Source of the DNA: Ephydatia muelleri
Lineage: Eukaryota; Porifera; Demospongiae; Spongillida; Spongillidae
Reading direction: 5' to 3'
Assembly (NCBI GenBank): GCA_013339895.1
Contig: JABACO010000047.1
Span: 1 to 64,000, forward strand
DNA: 64,000 nt
The position numbers and the translations under genes are program-made. Every line of letters begins with the position of its first letter. The first letter of the stretch is position 1. Of the stretch, positions 49,245 to 61,518 are shown piece by piece. The notes below the pieces were generated by a model that saw nothing but the letters and a program-made list of their open reading frames with translations, was not told where the DNA came from and did no database searches.

Positions 49245-49666
49245 CGGGAAGAAAACGACCAATTGATTGCATGCGAAAAACGGCCATAAACCTATCAAAT
49301 CCGTGGTCTTCAAAACACAGTATCGTCTTGATTGTGCAATATGGTGGAGTCACATTTTGCATATTTACAAGGCGGTCCTGTGTCTATAGACATCCAAAGA
49401 TGATTTAAATTGCGATGCATCGTTCCGAATGTTCAAGTAAGAGGCTTGATTTCGTGGGGTTTTGTACTTGAAGCGCGCGAAATCTTGCCTCATACTTGAA
49501 TGTGAAAATGTTCGGAACGATGCATCACAAATTAAACCATCTTTGAACTTCTATAGACACAGGATCGCTTTGTACTGTATTGCACAATCAAGGGATACAG
49601 CGTTTTGAGCGATTTGATTGGTTTATGGCCATTTTTCGTGCACAATTGCGTCGTTTTTTTCCCCCG
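49245..49666. mobile_element. 420-bp foldback element
   Basis: Two arms of about 200 bases are inverted complements, for example CGATGCATCGTTCCGAA (left) and TTCGGAACGATGCATC (right), GATTGTGCAATA/TATTGCACAATC and GGCCATAAAC/GTTTATGGCC. The loop of about 40 bases itself pairs (GATTTCG/CGAAATC). Non-coding MITE, in the intron between ClC pseudogene exons E and F. Confidence 0.9.
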
Positions 49667-50020
49667 AGATGTTACCACAACATGAGTACAGCAGGTTTAA
49701 CTGCTAGCGTTCAATCATTCGTAAGTTTATTGCTTCTACATTTTGGACGATACTGGTTTCGCAAGCAACACAGAGGAAAATAGTTTATGTGTGGGTGGGT
49801 GTGGGAATGATGTTAGAAGGAGTCTTACTACCATCAAGCCATACCTTGTCATTTTTTGCTGTTTTTCATCTGGTGCAGATTGCAAAATGGGTGGGCGATT
49901 TGTTCAATAAAGGAATATATGAAATACAGATTGAATTGAAAAAGACACCATTCTTGGAATGGGAAAGTCCCAATCAAATGGAAAGGTGTGTTCCTTTATT
50001 GTGTTATGTATATCTACATG

Positions 50021-50270
50021 TGGAACAGTGTCCAGCAAAATCACCCTTATGAAACTTTATCAAATTTTCCAGGACAAGCAAAAGAAAAGTAACGCTCGCA
50101 TTGAAATGTATGGCTAATTATAAATTCAGTGCCAAATAACTTTATGATGGATAGTCCAATTTAGCATGCGTAAGGACCATTTGATAGAAGCACTTTGGAG
50201 TTCATGGAAAATCAACAAATTTGAAAACTTCAAACCCCCCAGAAGGGTGATTTTGCTGGACACTATTCCA
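50021..50270. mobile_element. 250-bp TIR MITE, copy 1
   Basis: 28-base terminal inverted repeats (TGGAA.AGTGTCCAGCAAAA, then TCACCCTT, one mismatch). Its interior is shared with the element at 60839-61083 (AAGCAAAAGAAAAGTAACGC, ATGTATGGCTAATTATAAAT). Confidence 0.9.
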
Positions 50271-52588
50271 TTTACATCTCACCACCTTGGTACAAACTTT
50301 GCATATCTTCTAATCTTTTTTTTTCTGTTTTGATCTTGTTTACTCTTAACTATTTTCTCAATTTCTGGTTTCTTTATTGCCATTGACAGGCTGTCAGCAT
50401 CTGACGTAATGAGCACCACGCTAAGCTACATCCACCCCATCACGTGGGTCAGCTCCCTCGTAACCCTCCTGGAGTCTGCAACGTTCAGTGCCTTCCCCGT
50501 GGTGATGCCCATCCTGGAGACTACGATAAAAATGCGTTCATACCTCGGCTGTACGATCCCAGCTGGCAGGTGCTAGAGTGCGATGGACAGTCGGCACATC
50601 ACCCTGGGCTCAGGGATGTCCGTCCCAGCGCCTCTCCACCTGATGAGCGGACCTCCCTCCTCGCCAGTGGCGGTACTAAGAAGCACAGTTACAGTCTGAC
50701 GTTTGAAAAGCACCACGGCAACCTGAGTGGTAACTACGACAACTGGGTACAAGTCACTACCAAGAAACCAATTGCGCTTTGTGGGATAATTCTGCGTTCA
50801 CAGCTGATCACATTACTGAAGAGAAAAGTGTTTTTTTGATGAAAAAAGTGCGGTGGTTGTTAGTAGCCATACAAACATCTGCAGCACGTGTTGTTGGCAT
50901 GCATGGTCTCACTTACTTGAAAGTCTTTAATGCCCAGTAAAAGTGAATCACATTTGCGCTTGTGTACATGTGGGTACCTTCTGATTGTAACAGTTATCAC
51001 CCTATTATAAAATGTGTAGAATCGTTCTAGATAGCTTTATTTATTGTTTCTATATTTTCATACTAATAATGAGCAATTCAATGATTTTCAAGTGAATGGG
51101 ATTTGTACATGAACATGGTGTATATTTCTTTCACCATTGCCTTGGTGCCTGTAATTCAGCATACGTACATGTAAAATGCAACTTTCCTTTTCAAACTCAG
51201 CCTGACACACAACCATATCTTACACATGAGGATATGAATGCTGACTACACTCGGTTTGGCTCCATTTCAGATGTTCATCTTGATCCTGCACAGAAGGAAA
51301 TGCTTATGGTGGGTCTGTTGACATATGTTGTGTAGTTGTATTCCTAAAAGGTGTTTGTGTAAGAGGTTATTTTTTGTGTCTTTTTTTTAAATGTACATTT
51401 CTTCTGTTTGCAATTAGGATAGCTATTTTTACACGTACACTGTGCTTTTCCTTGCTTTCTGAAATATTGCCAAAACTAGAACAGTAGAAGAATTTGTGTG
51501 ATTTTTAAAAGCTTTGAGATAAATATGTGTTTTTTTTTGCACAGTACCGTATTGTTCACCTCACCATTTAGGATGTCACCCTCTACATGAACCCCTCTGC
51601 CCTTACACCATATCTGACCTGGCCCCCCTTCCCCAAGTGTTCAATATGTTCCGTACAATGGGGCTACGTCACCTGCCTGTGGTCGCCACTACCTCAGGAA
51701 AGGTAAGCACAGTATGGAAGATTAGCATATGTACATGTACTGTAGCAAAGTTTGGCAGTTCTGGTAGCAGAAGGTGATGAAGTGCATATAAGGGAACCAG
51801 GGGACGTGTGGCAAGCCCTGTTGGAACAAGGCTTTGTCTTGACCTGTGTCTTGATGTAACACTACTTGTACATGCATGTACATATTCGTTTTCCATTTTG
51901 TCATCTTCATTACATCTTGGCAAGGATGAATACAAGTGGTCTGCAATAGTTGTGCAGTTACTTCTTATTAGGTGTGCTTTAGCAACATCAATATAATGCA
52001 CGAGCATACCTTTATATGTATGTATGTAGAGGTTCAGATGCTGAAGTTAATTATTATTATTTATCCCCCCCCTCCCCCTCCAGTTGCTTGGCATAATTAC
52101 CTGACATGACCTCTGCCATGAGAACCTGCAGCCCCTGTTTCAGACAAAATAGATAGGAAAACTTTAGTATCAATCATCCACATCATGTGTTTGTATTTGC
52201 CAATGCTGATGATTCAGTCGTTGAAATTTGGGTCATTAAAGTGGCAGCTTAATTAAATTGATTAGTCAGAGCTCTGTTGAAATGGTATGTATCATGTAAT
52301 GTTGGAAATGTACATGTATGTAAACATGAGATTTGTGTTTGTACATGTATGTAGAAATCAACAATATTAATAGTACTGATATACCGTTTTCTCCCAAGAG
52401 ATGGCTACTCATTAACCTTGCATTGAATGTCACAACATGTAGCAGATATGATGGTCTCCTGAGATATTGGTCCCCCCCCCTCTCTCTCTCCATCGTATAT
52501 TCATTCTTTAATAATTATACAGCACAAATTCTCACAAAAATCTCACAGGATAGAAATAAATAAATGTCTATCTAATACACAGGGCCAT

Positions 52589-55500
52589 CTATGCACTGCT
52601 ATCTACTGCTGATACTCTGGCAGCTGATAACTTGTGGTGCTTCCTCACTCGATGAAGGTTGTCATGGGTCAGGTCATGTCGTGTGATGATTCCTACAAAC
52701 TGGATTAGAAGAACATTGATCAGATTTCAGTAAGGGGAATGTAGAAATTTTAAGTACACAGAGGGAAGTTTTAATCGCAGGGAAATTTTGGCGCTTTTTA
52801 GGATATGGATAATTCCCTCCTTTTATTCTCAGCTGGAAAAATTATTTAAAGCTCTTTTTGGAATGATGATTTATAAATGACTTCCTGTTGCACGAAAAGT
52901 CAAACTGGTCAAGTTTAGCATGCTGTAAATGCCCTCAGGTACAGGGGTCATGTTTCCAACTCTAATTTGAGTATTACTGAATCAAAATCAAACATGTGTT
53001 ACGCAACTATAGGAGGTTGTATTTTTCAAACATGCCAGAGGTTCTATTTTATTTGTTGTTCAATGTAAGCAGTTAGAAGATCATTTCGCTCATGGCTGGA
53101 AGAGGTTTTGGTCTGTACATCCAACTGCCAGCAGAGGCAGGCTTTGCATGGGACACCAACAAAGGGTTGGTCACATGTATTATCTCAGGGCCTCCAGGGG
53201 TGGTCACATGTATTATCTCAGGGCCTCCAGGGGTGGTCACATGTATTATCTCAGGGCCTCCAGGGGTGGTCACATGTATTATCTCAGGGCCTCCAGGGGT
53301 GGTCACATGTATTATCTCAGGGCCTCCAGGGGTGGTCACATGTATTATCTCAGGGCCTCCAGGGGTGGTCACATGTATTATCTCAGGGCCTCCAGGGGTG
53401 GTCACATGTATTATCTCAGGGCCTCCAGGGGTGGTCACATGTATTATCTCAGGGCCTCCAGGGGTGGTCACATGTATTATCTCAGGGCCTCCAGGGGTGG
53501 TCACATATATTATCTCAGGGCCTCCAGGGGTGGTCACATGTATTATCTCAGGGCCTCAATTTCATGCAATCTTTTGTAATGACCAAGAAGGAATATCATA
53601 TCTGTACCTCTCTTATGCGTCAACGCTACAAGTGCCCAACTATGCAATGTTTCAGCCAATGGTATGTCTGTTTTAGATACTCATATTAATCTACAAGTGC
53701 CGGGCATTATGTAAACTATACATTCGCTAAGTACGCCTAACAATGTTTGGGCCCATCTCACTCCCTATAGCTGTCTCAAAATATACATGTAGCTTGCTGG
53801 TGTGTTCAGACATGCAAGGTTTGAAACTAGCTTATTGGTGGGTACACCCAATAGGTGTTAGGTATGTACAACATTAACGTTACCTTCGGCACTTGTACAT
53901 GTAGATTGTATACATAGTGAAATCTCCAATCAAAACCAAGTAATTCTGATTGGAGGGAATTAATCATTTTTTCAGTTTGCCCCAAAATTGGCTAAATTTC
54001 GTTTTACTGTTTCCAGTTTAACCAATGCATGCTTACATTTATATGAATTAAATCACAATGAAAGAAATTAAATTATAGTACAATCCACTTTTGAAGGACT
54101 ACCAACTACCACCCCCCACCCCACCCCACCCCCCCCCCACACACACACACACACACAACACTTACATTTCCAGTCGCCTTGATGACAGGAAGATGACGAA
54201 GTCCCATAGTGCGAAACAGAGTGAACACTTGTGGAAGCGGTGAATTTGATGTGATGAGGTATGGACATGGGTTCATGTAGGGAGACAGGTCCTGGGGCGC
54301 CATGGGGAGGATAAGGTGCAATGGATGCACATGGTTGTGGCATCATGCATTAATGAATGAAATAGCGACGTGTATATATGTTATGCTGCTTACAGCACAT
54401 TGCGTAGGGCTAATACATGCACATGTATGGGTAATTCAGCATTTCTAATATTTTATTACATCACACAGGGAGCCTAAGCCATGTGTATTGCCGCAGCATG
54501 TGGCATGTTTGTACAGGGCAAACCTGCACTACAAAGCATGTCATTAACATATATTGCTTACGATGTACTTGGCCTTCTCCTCATCAGTCAGCTCCCTCTT
54601 GAGGTTTTCACTGAACCTCGGGTACTCCTGCATCATCTGGTCATGGGTCAGTATGGTCCTGGGGTCGGCCTGGGGAGGAGAGGGAAAGAATACACGGTAC
54701 TTCCAAGTGACATGTGAAAGTGAACATGCGATTTTCAGGACCACCATTTCTATTGCACAATTGTTGCACTGTACCTCGATATTCTTTTCTTGTGTTAACA
54801 TGCACGGGTGTATTATTCGAGAACATACTGTGCATGTGAAGTTCTATTTGCAATAAACATGTATGGGGCCATACAAATACATGTACTACCACATCATGCA
54901 GTCACACAAACCACATGTGTACATAGATACACATAGACGCATACATGTACATACATATACATACATGTACATACAGGGGCGGCTCGGAACCGTGGAATTT
55001 CACACCTCGAAACAGTGGACTTTTGACATCATTCATTGATTTGCAAACGTAAATGTGGCTATGGACGTTCATCATGACGCTACTCCAGTATCATGCTCTT
55101 AAAATCTACAAGCTTCACATCTACAAGCTTAACGCACGTGTTCCATCATAGGCATGCATATCACGCGCCTACATCGATCAACATGCGCCAGTTCATCTTA
55201 CCTATTAGGATTACGGTGTGCTAGGCATGTTTAGTTAAGGCCCATTTTGTCTATAGCCTACACTACAGTTCGCGCAGCCTGGCTTTTTGGTCCGAATAAA
55301 CTAAGTTTTTTTGTTTGTTTAGTATTTGGAACAAATGGCATGTGACATTGTGCTATGTTATGCAATGTAGACGCTATGCTATCTCCTTTCCCATCCCGCA
55401 ATGCCTAACACGTTTACTTTTGCAATCATATCTGGGAACCTAAAATAACAATGAATGATGTCAAAAGTCCACTGTTCCAAGGTGTCCACTGTTCCGAGCC

Positions 55501-56023
55501 GCCCCTGTACATACATACATACATGTACATACGTATACATACATACATATGTACATACATACATGTACATACATAAATACACACACCACTGCATGCACCA
55601 ACCTGCTCGTTCTCATCAATGAAGAGGTTGTTTTTGAGCAAGGTCACCAGCTGTGTGCGCAGTATCATCCCATGAAGAACCAGCTCCTTCTGACCCTCCT
55701 GGTCCTCTCCTTCTGCCATTTTCCCTGCCCTCCGAGTGGCCAAACTGCCCTGGATATTTCCAGATGGCCCCTGGGGCAACCCTTTCTTCTGGTACCTGTA
55801 CATAGATGATTCAAATGCAGTCTCCTCCTCCTCCCCCTCAGATATGAGCCTCTTGCTGCGGTACAGGAGGGGCACTTTGGGTCCCGGGGAGGAGGCGTTG
55901 TCCTCGGTAACGGGAAAGGCGCTGTGTGTGGTGGTGCGGAGTATGGCATCGATGGTCTCCACCTTGCTGATGAGGGGGAGGTACTTGATGTCTTTACTCA
56001 TGATGTCCTCTGCCGATAGCCTA

Positions 56024-56076
<53 letters not shown>

Positions 56077-59000
56077 CACATTGCATTAAGTGTAGACACG
56101 TAGGTAAATGTATTAAGAAATAAAAACTAGTATAAAATAGGACAGTTTCCAAGAAAATTGCTGCTCGTTATCGTAATGATACAAGGTTATAAAAATGCTT
56201 TGCGTTTGAATTGCTACAAGTTCTAATAGCTGTGGAACAAGAGCAGTACGGGCGAGTTGCTACCAACAGCTCTGTACAATTTACACGATACACCTAGTTC
56301 CACCAATTAGAGTTTCACTGCCAAGAAAAAGCATAGTTACATTACAAATACTACATGTGCATAAATACATTATTTTACATGTAGCTTCAAGTCAAGGCTT
56401 TGGAATGAATACACATGTACTACATGTACCACAGACCTATCCATATGTTCTGGTGAATCCCATTCCATGTAAGGAATCTTCTTCAATTGAATATTGATGT
56501 CATATATACCTGCAGTAAATATGTCACCCACCCATTTGGCAACCTGCAATGACAGGTCACACTTGTAAAGCATAATGCACATAACATACATGTTCACTCC
56601 ACATTCCCAACTGCACCAGCACATCCTCCCACCTACACATGCACACATCCCTCCCACCTACAATGCACACATCCTCCCACCTACACATGGCACACATCCC
56701 TCCCACCTCATCCCTCCCATCTACACATGCACACATCCCTCCCACCTACACATGCACACATCCCTCCCACCTACACATGCACACACATCCCTCCCACCTC
56801 ATCCCTCCCACCTACACATGCACACATCCCTCCCACCTACACATGCACACATCCCTCCCACCTACACATGCACACATTCCCTCCCACCTACACATGCACA
56901 CATCCCTCCCACCTCATCCCTCCCATCTACACATGCACACATCCCTCCCACCTACACATGCACACATCCCTCCCACCTACACATGCACACATCCCTCCCA
57001 CCTACACATGCACACATCCCTCCCACCTACACATGCACACATCCCTCCCACCTCATCCCTCCCATCTACACATGCACACATCCCTCCCACCTACACATGC
57101 ACACATCCCTCCCACCTACACATGCACACATCCCTCCCACCTACACATGCACACAATCCCTCCCACCTACACATGCACATCCCTCCCACCTACACATGCA
57201 CACATCCTCCTACCTACACATGCACACATCCCTCCCACCTACACATGCACACATCCCTCCCACCTACACATGCACACATCCCTCCCACCTACACATGCAC
57301 ACATCCCTCCCACCTACACATGCACACATCCCTCCCACCTCATCCCTCCCACCTACACATGCACACATCCCTCCCACCTACACATGCACACATCCCTCCC
57401 ACCTACACATGCACACATCCCTCCCACCTACACATGCACACATCCCTCCCACCTCATCCCTCCCATCTACACATGCACACATCCCTCCCACCTACACATG
57501 CACACATCCCTCCCACCTACACATGCACACATCCCTCCCACCTACACATGCACACATCCCTCCCACCTACACATGCACACATCCCTCCCACCTACACATG
57601 CACACATCCCTCCCACCTACACATGCACACATCCTCCTACCTACACATGCACACATCCCTCCCACCTACACATGCACACATCCCTCCCACCTACACATGC
57701 ACACATCCCTCCCACCTACACATGCACACATCCCTCCCACCTACACATGCACACATCCCTCCTACCTACATATGCACACATCACTCCCACCTACACATGC
57801 ACACATCCCCTCTCACGTACACATGCACACCTCCCACCTACACATGCACACATCCCCTCCCACCTACACACATCACCTGCACGCAACACATGGAAACAGC
57901 CAAAAAAAACAAACAAAAAAACAACAGCAAATTTATTGACAGACTGATAGAGGGAACCTACCACAACGCTGACCATGATTGGCACACCAAACGTGACCTG
58001 CTGGGTGGCCTCTATCATGATGACCGTGAGGCTCAGGGTCATCCTCATCACGCCGGAAAGGAATGACGCAGATCCAATCAGTGCGTATATGCCAGGGTAC
58101 ACCTCACCAAACAGTGGGCTGAGCAGCGGTACGTTGTATGTCCTGCATTTCCAGGAGGGAGAACTGGCGTAACATGTATGAAAGCATTATATGCGCATAT
58201 ACATATACATATGTATACATGTACATCAAGTAAATTATTGACAGAAGTATCAGCTAATACTGTACATCACAGACTTTACAATTTTACTTAGTTTAGTACA
58301 TATGCTGCTGGTGCTTAAATCTTTAATAATCACACAGTGCACAACATTGATACATGTGTTTGCACATATTATGCACTGCTTGCATATCGACATCACTTTT
58401 AAAACAAGCGATTCTTTTTAAAAGTACATTGATATTAAAGTTGATTGGGATCAACTTTAATATCAAAGTACTTTTAAAAAGAATCGCTTCTTTTAAAGTG
58501 ATGTCGATATGCAAGCAGTGCATAATATGTGCAAACACATGTATCAATGTTGTGAACAAGAAATCATATGCAAACATGTGACCTAGTTTGGTTTGCACAT
58601 GTTATATGCATCTCAGTACTGAGATGCATATAACATGTGCAAACCAAACTAGGTCACATGTTTGCACATGATTTCTTGATCATGTACATGTATCCTGGTA
58701 TTAATATGCACACGTACCATGGGGACACGTTGAATGCACACTTGATGGAATATTCACACACACAAACACACACACGCATACACTGTATACACGCACACAT
58801 ATAGACACAAATAAACACACACAGCACAATACACGTGTAAAACACATGCCACACACAACACAAGTACACAGATACTATCGTGTACAAAAATTGAGGAAAA
58901 TGTTAAGGTGAACTATTAACCAACAATTAACTAATGTGCACTTGGTACCTCCCACTTTGTCCCTTTCACCCTTGATGAGTGGGGGCGGGCATTAATTAAT

Positions 59001-59657
59001 ACGTCGCATGGTCAGTGGTATAAAAAGGGTTGAAATAAAAACAGCTTACAATGAACCGGATTATTACAAGTAAACCAACCTACATGTACAGTAGCAAATA
59101 CACGTATACATGCACATGTACTTATACAAGTATAGTAGGTGAACCACAGGATGCAGGGTACATGCTCTTAATGTACATGTAAAGAGGCCAAGGGGACACT
59201 GGGTACAAATGGTACAGCTGTAAAAAAAAGCCATACACGCAATACGTCACATGTAAGGTCATTGTTGCTGTAGCTTCAAAATCTTTTTATTTGCACAACA
59301 GGTACAATGTTTGTACATTACCAAAATACACAAAGCATCGAGGTCTCCGAGGCTTTCAACACAGACACCACACCCACATGCAGACACCACACCCACATGC
59401 AGACACCACATCCACACAGACACCACTCCCACACAGACACCACTCCCACACAGGTCCCCAGGCCTACTCAAAGAAGGTGCCGACCAAGCGTCCGTAGAGG
59501 GCCCCTGTGACAATGCAAGGAATGAACAGGCCGCTAGATACAGGGGTGCCAAGGGTCCAGCAGGACACCAGGAAGTAAAGTACAAAGACTATCCACAAAC
59601 TGTTGAGGGTGAATGCATCTGAATGAGGGAGGGAGGGAGGGAGGGAGTGAGTGAGAA

Positions 59658-59706
<49 letters not shown>

Positions 59707-61439
59707 AGAGAGGGAGATGGAGAGAGGGAGAACATCAGAGTGAGGCACCAAAAACGCCAAAGGCCTTACTCTTGAGGTGGAAGAGAAGCTGTGTGGCCAC
59801 CTCCTGGGAGTTGAACAGGATGGTACTCACATCATTGTGGTAATCGCCCACAGTGCCATGATCATCAACTGCTGGACAGAAGTAGCTATTCCTTTCAGAT
59901 TCATACTCGCTAGAGTTGCTCATCTATGAGGGGAATCGAAAACGCTCTTGTACCACAAGTATGTGTACACTGATAGTACTGTGACATATGTGTCTACATC
60001 ACACTATCGGTGCAAACTGCTGCTTTAGGGATTGAGTCTAAATCATACAAGTGTGCCAAACGACATTCATAAAATAACTATTATTAGTGCTAATTAATGC
60101 ACACTATTACATCTACCTGCTCTGAACCTTTGCAATTGCAGGCCATTTTGGTCACTTCCACATGCTGACATTCAAAAATTGGCAACGTTGTCTAGAAAAA
60201 AAAGTTTGGTTTCTATTTTTTCTTTCGTATTGTGGACCATTCAGCTACATGTACCTGCTTTGCATGAATGAACATGTGATATGACACCTTCTTAAGCAAG
60301 CCACCTCCCACCCTATGTACATGAGGAGGGTGCCCATATATATATTGACATAATTTGTAATGCAACTACTGCATAACCCCCACAAGGGTTCTTTTGCCCC
60401 AGGGCACTGTCCCGTATATCCCCCGCCCCCAAATGACATGTATGTACACATATGTATCAGAAAAGCATGTGATGTGATGGGAGCACACTCACTACTATCA
60501 CATCATGGTCGTGGGAGATACAGGTAGAGAAGGCTGCAGCACATATGAACACCAGGAGCGTTGTAGCAGAGATGACCAGTATGGCTTCCAGAACACTGCA
60601 AGCAATTAACGAATCAACATCAGCATGTAAAGGAACGTTGTATGTACATACATGTATGTACATGTACATACATGTAAGTTGATGCACTACAGACATGTTG
60701 TATTAATAAAGTAACAACAAAGAAATAAAGTTTTTTTTTTGGATCATCATTGCTATAGGAAATATGACATCTGGGGTAAAAGGATAAGGACCTGCTCCAT
60801 TAATCAGACTTCAAAAGTCAAATTTACTAAGCATCATATGGGATAGTGTCCAGCAAAATCATCCTTGTGATACTTTTTCAAATATTCCAGCACAAGCAAA
60901 AGAAAAGTAACGCAATTGCATTGAAATGTATGGCTAATTATAAATTCATTGTCTTATAACTTTATGATGGATAGGCCAAATTTGGATGCATAAGGACCAT
61001 TTGATAGAAGCTGTTTGGAAAATTAAAAAATTTGAAAACTTGAAAAATTACCCAACATGGTGATTTTGCTAGACACTGTCCCATATTATTACAATCCTAA
61101 ATTAATTATTATATGCTCTTTTTTTTTGACCATGTACAGGCATAACTGTCTGGTGTACACCCAGCATGAAAATACGGGATACAAGCTCTCAGCTGCACCC
61201 TACATAACAGTACCACACCTCCAAAATTCCCGAGAGAGCTTTCTCTTCCTGACGTGAGCCATACGGTGCATGGTGATGCACTTGTTGAGGCTGTTGAAGA
61301 GAGCACCCAGCAGACCCCCACCAGCACCCATGAGGGCAAAGATGATCAGGTGGTAGTACCTCCAGTCCTTCAGGTCATTCTGGCGGGATATCGGTGCATG
61401 GGCATGGGGAGGAGTAACAAGCATCACAATATGCAGTAC

Positions 61440-61518
<79 letters not shown>

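Larger units (their letters stand above)
34495..52152 (+). pseudogene. CLCN6: ClC-6-type chloride/proton exchanger pseudogene, 5' truncated
   Basis: Exons align one for one with the intact minus copy: A 34495-34613 plus 35959-35996 (split by a hAT element), B 37688-37793, C about 38540-38644, D 46670-46737 plus 47133-47235, E 47474-47649, F 49879-49985, G 50390-50852, H 51201-51308, I 51572-51702, J 52084-52152. Recognisable peptides are [74 protein letters not shown] and two CBS domains. Lesions: hAT insertion and a 10-G run in A; a 395-bp insertion and an 8-bp duplication in D; an extra G in E; a missing base near 50500 and an extra T near 50837 in G; a missing C in I; CGA to TGA (52102) in J. 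Exons upstream of A were not found. Exon C's 5' boundary is uncertain. Confidence 0.88.

Noticed and set aside
53073-53689. [11 protein letters not shown] and [11 protein letters not shown] repeat frames
   Set aside because: A 33-bp minisatellite keeps four frames open; no start, splice or conservation context.
56575-58066. Three overlapping frames of 400-475 codons rich in His, Thr, Pro
   Set aside because: Translations of the 25-bp minisatellite on the antisense strand of a CLCN6 intron.
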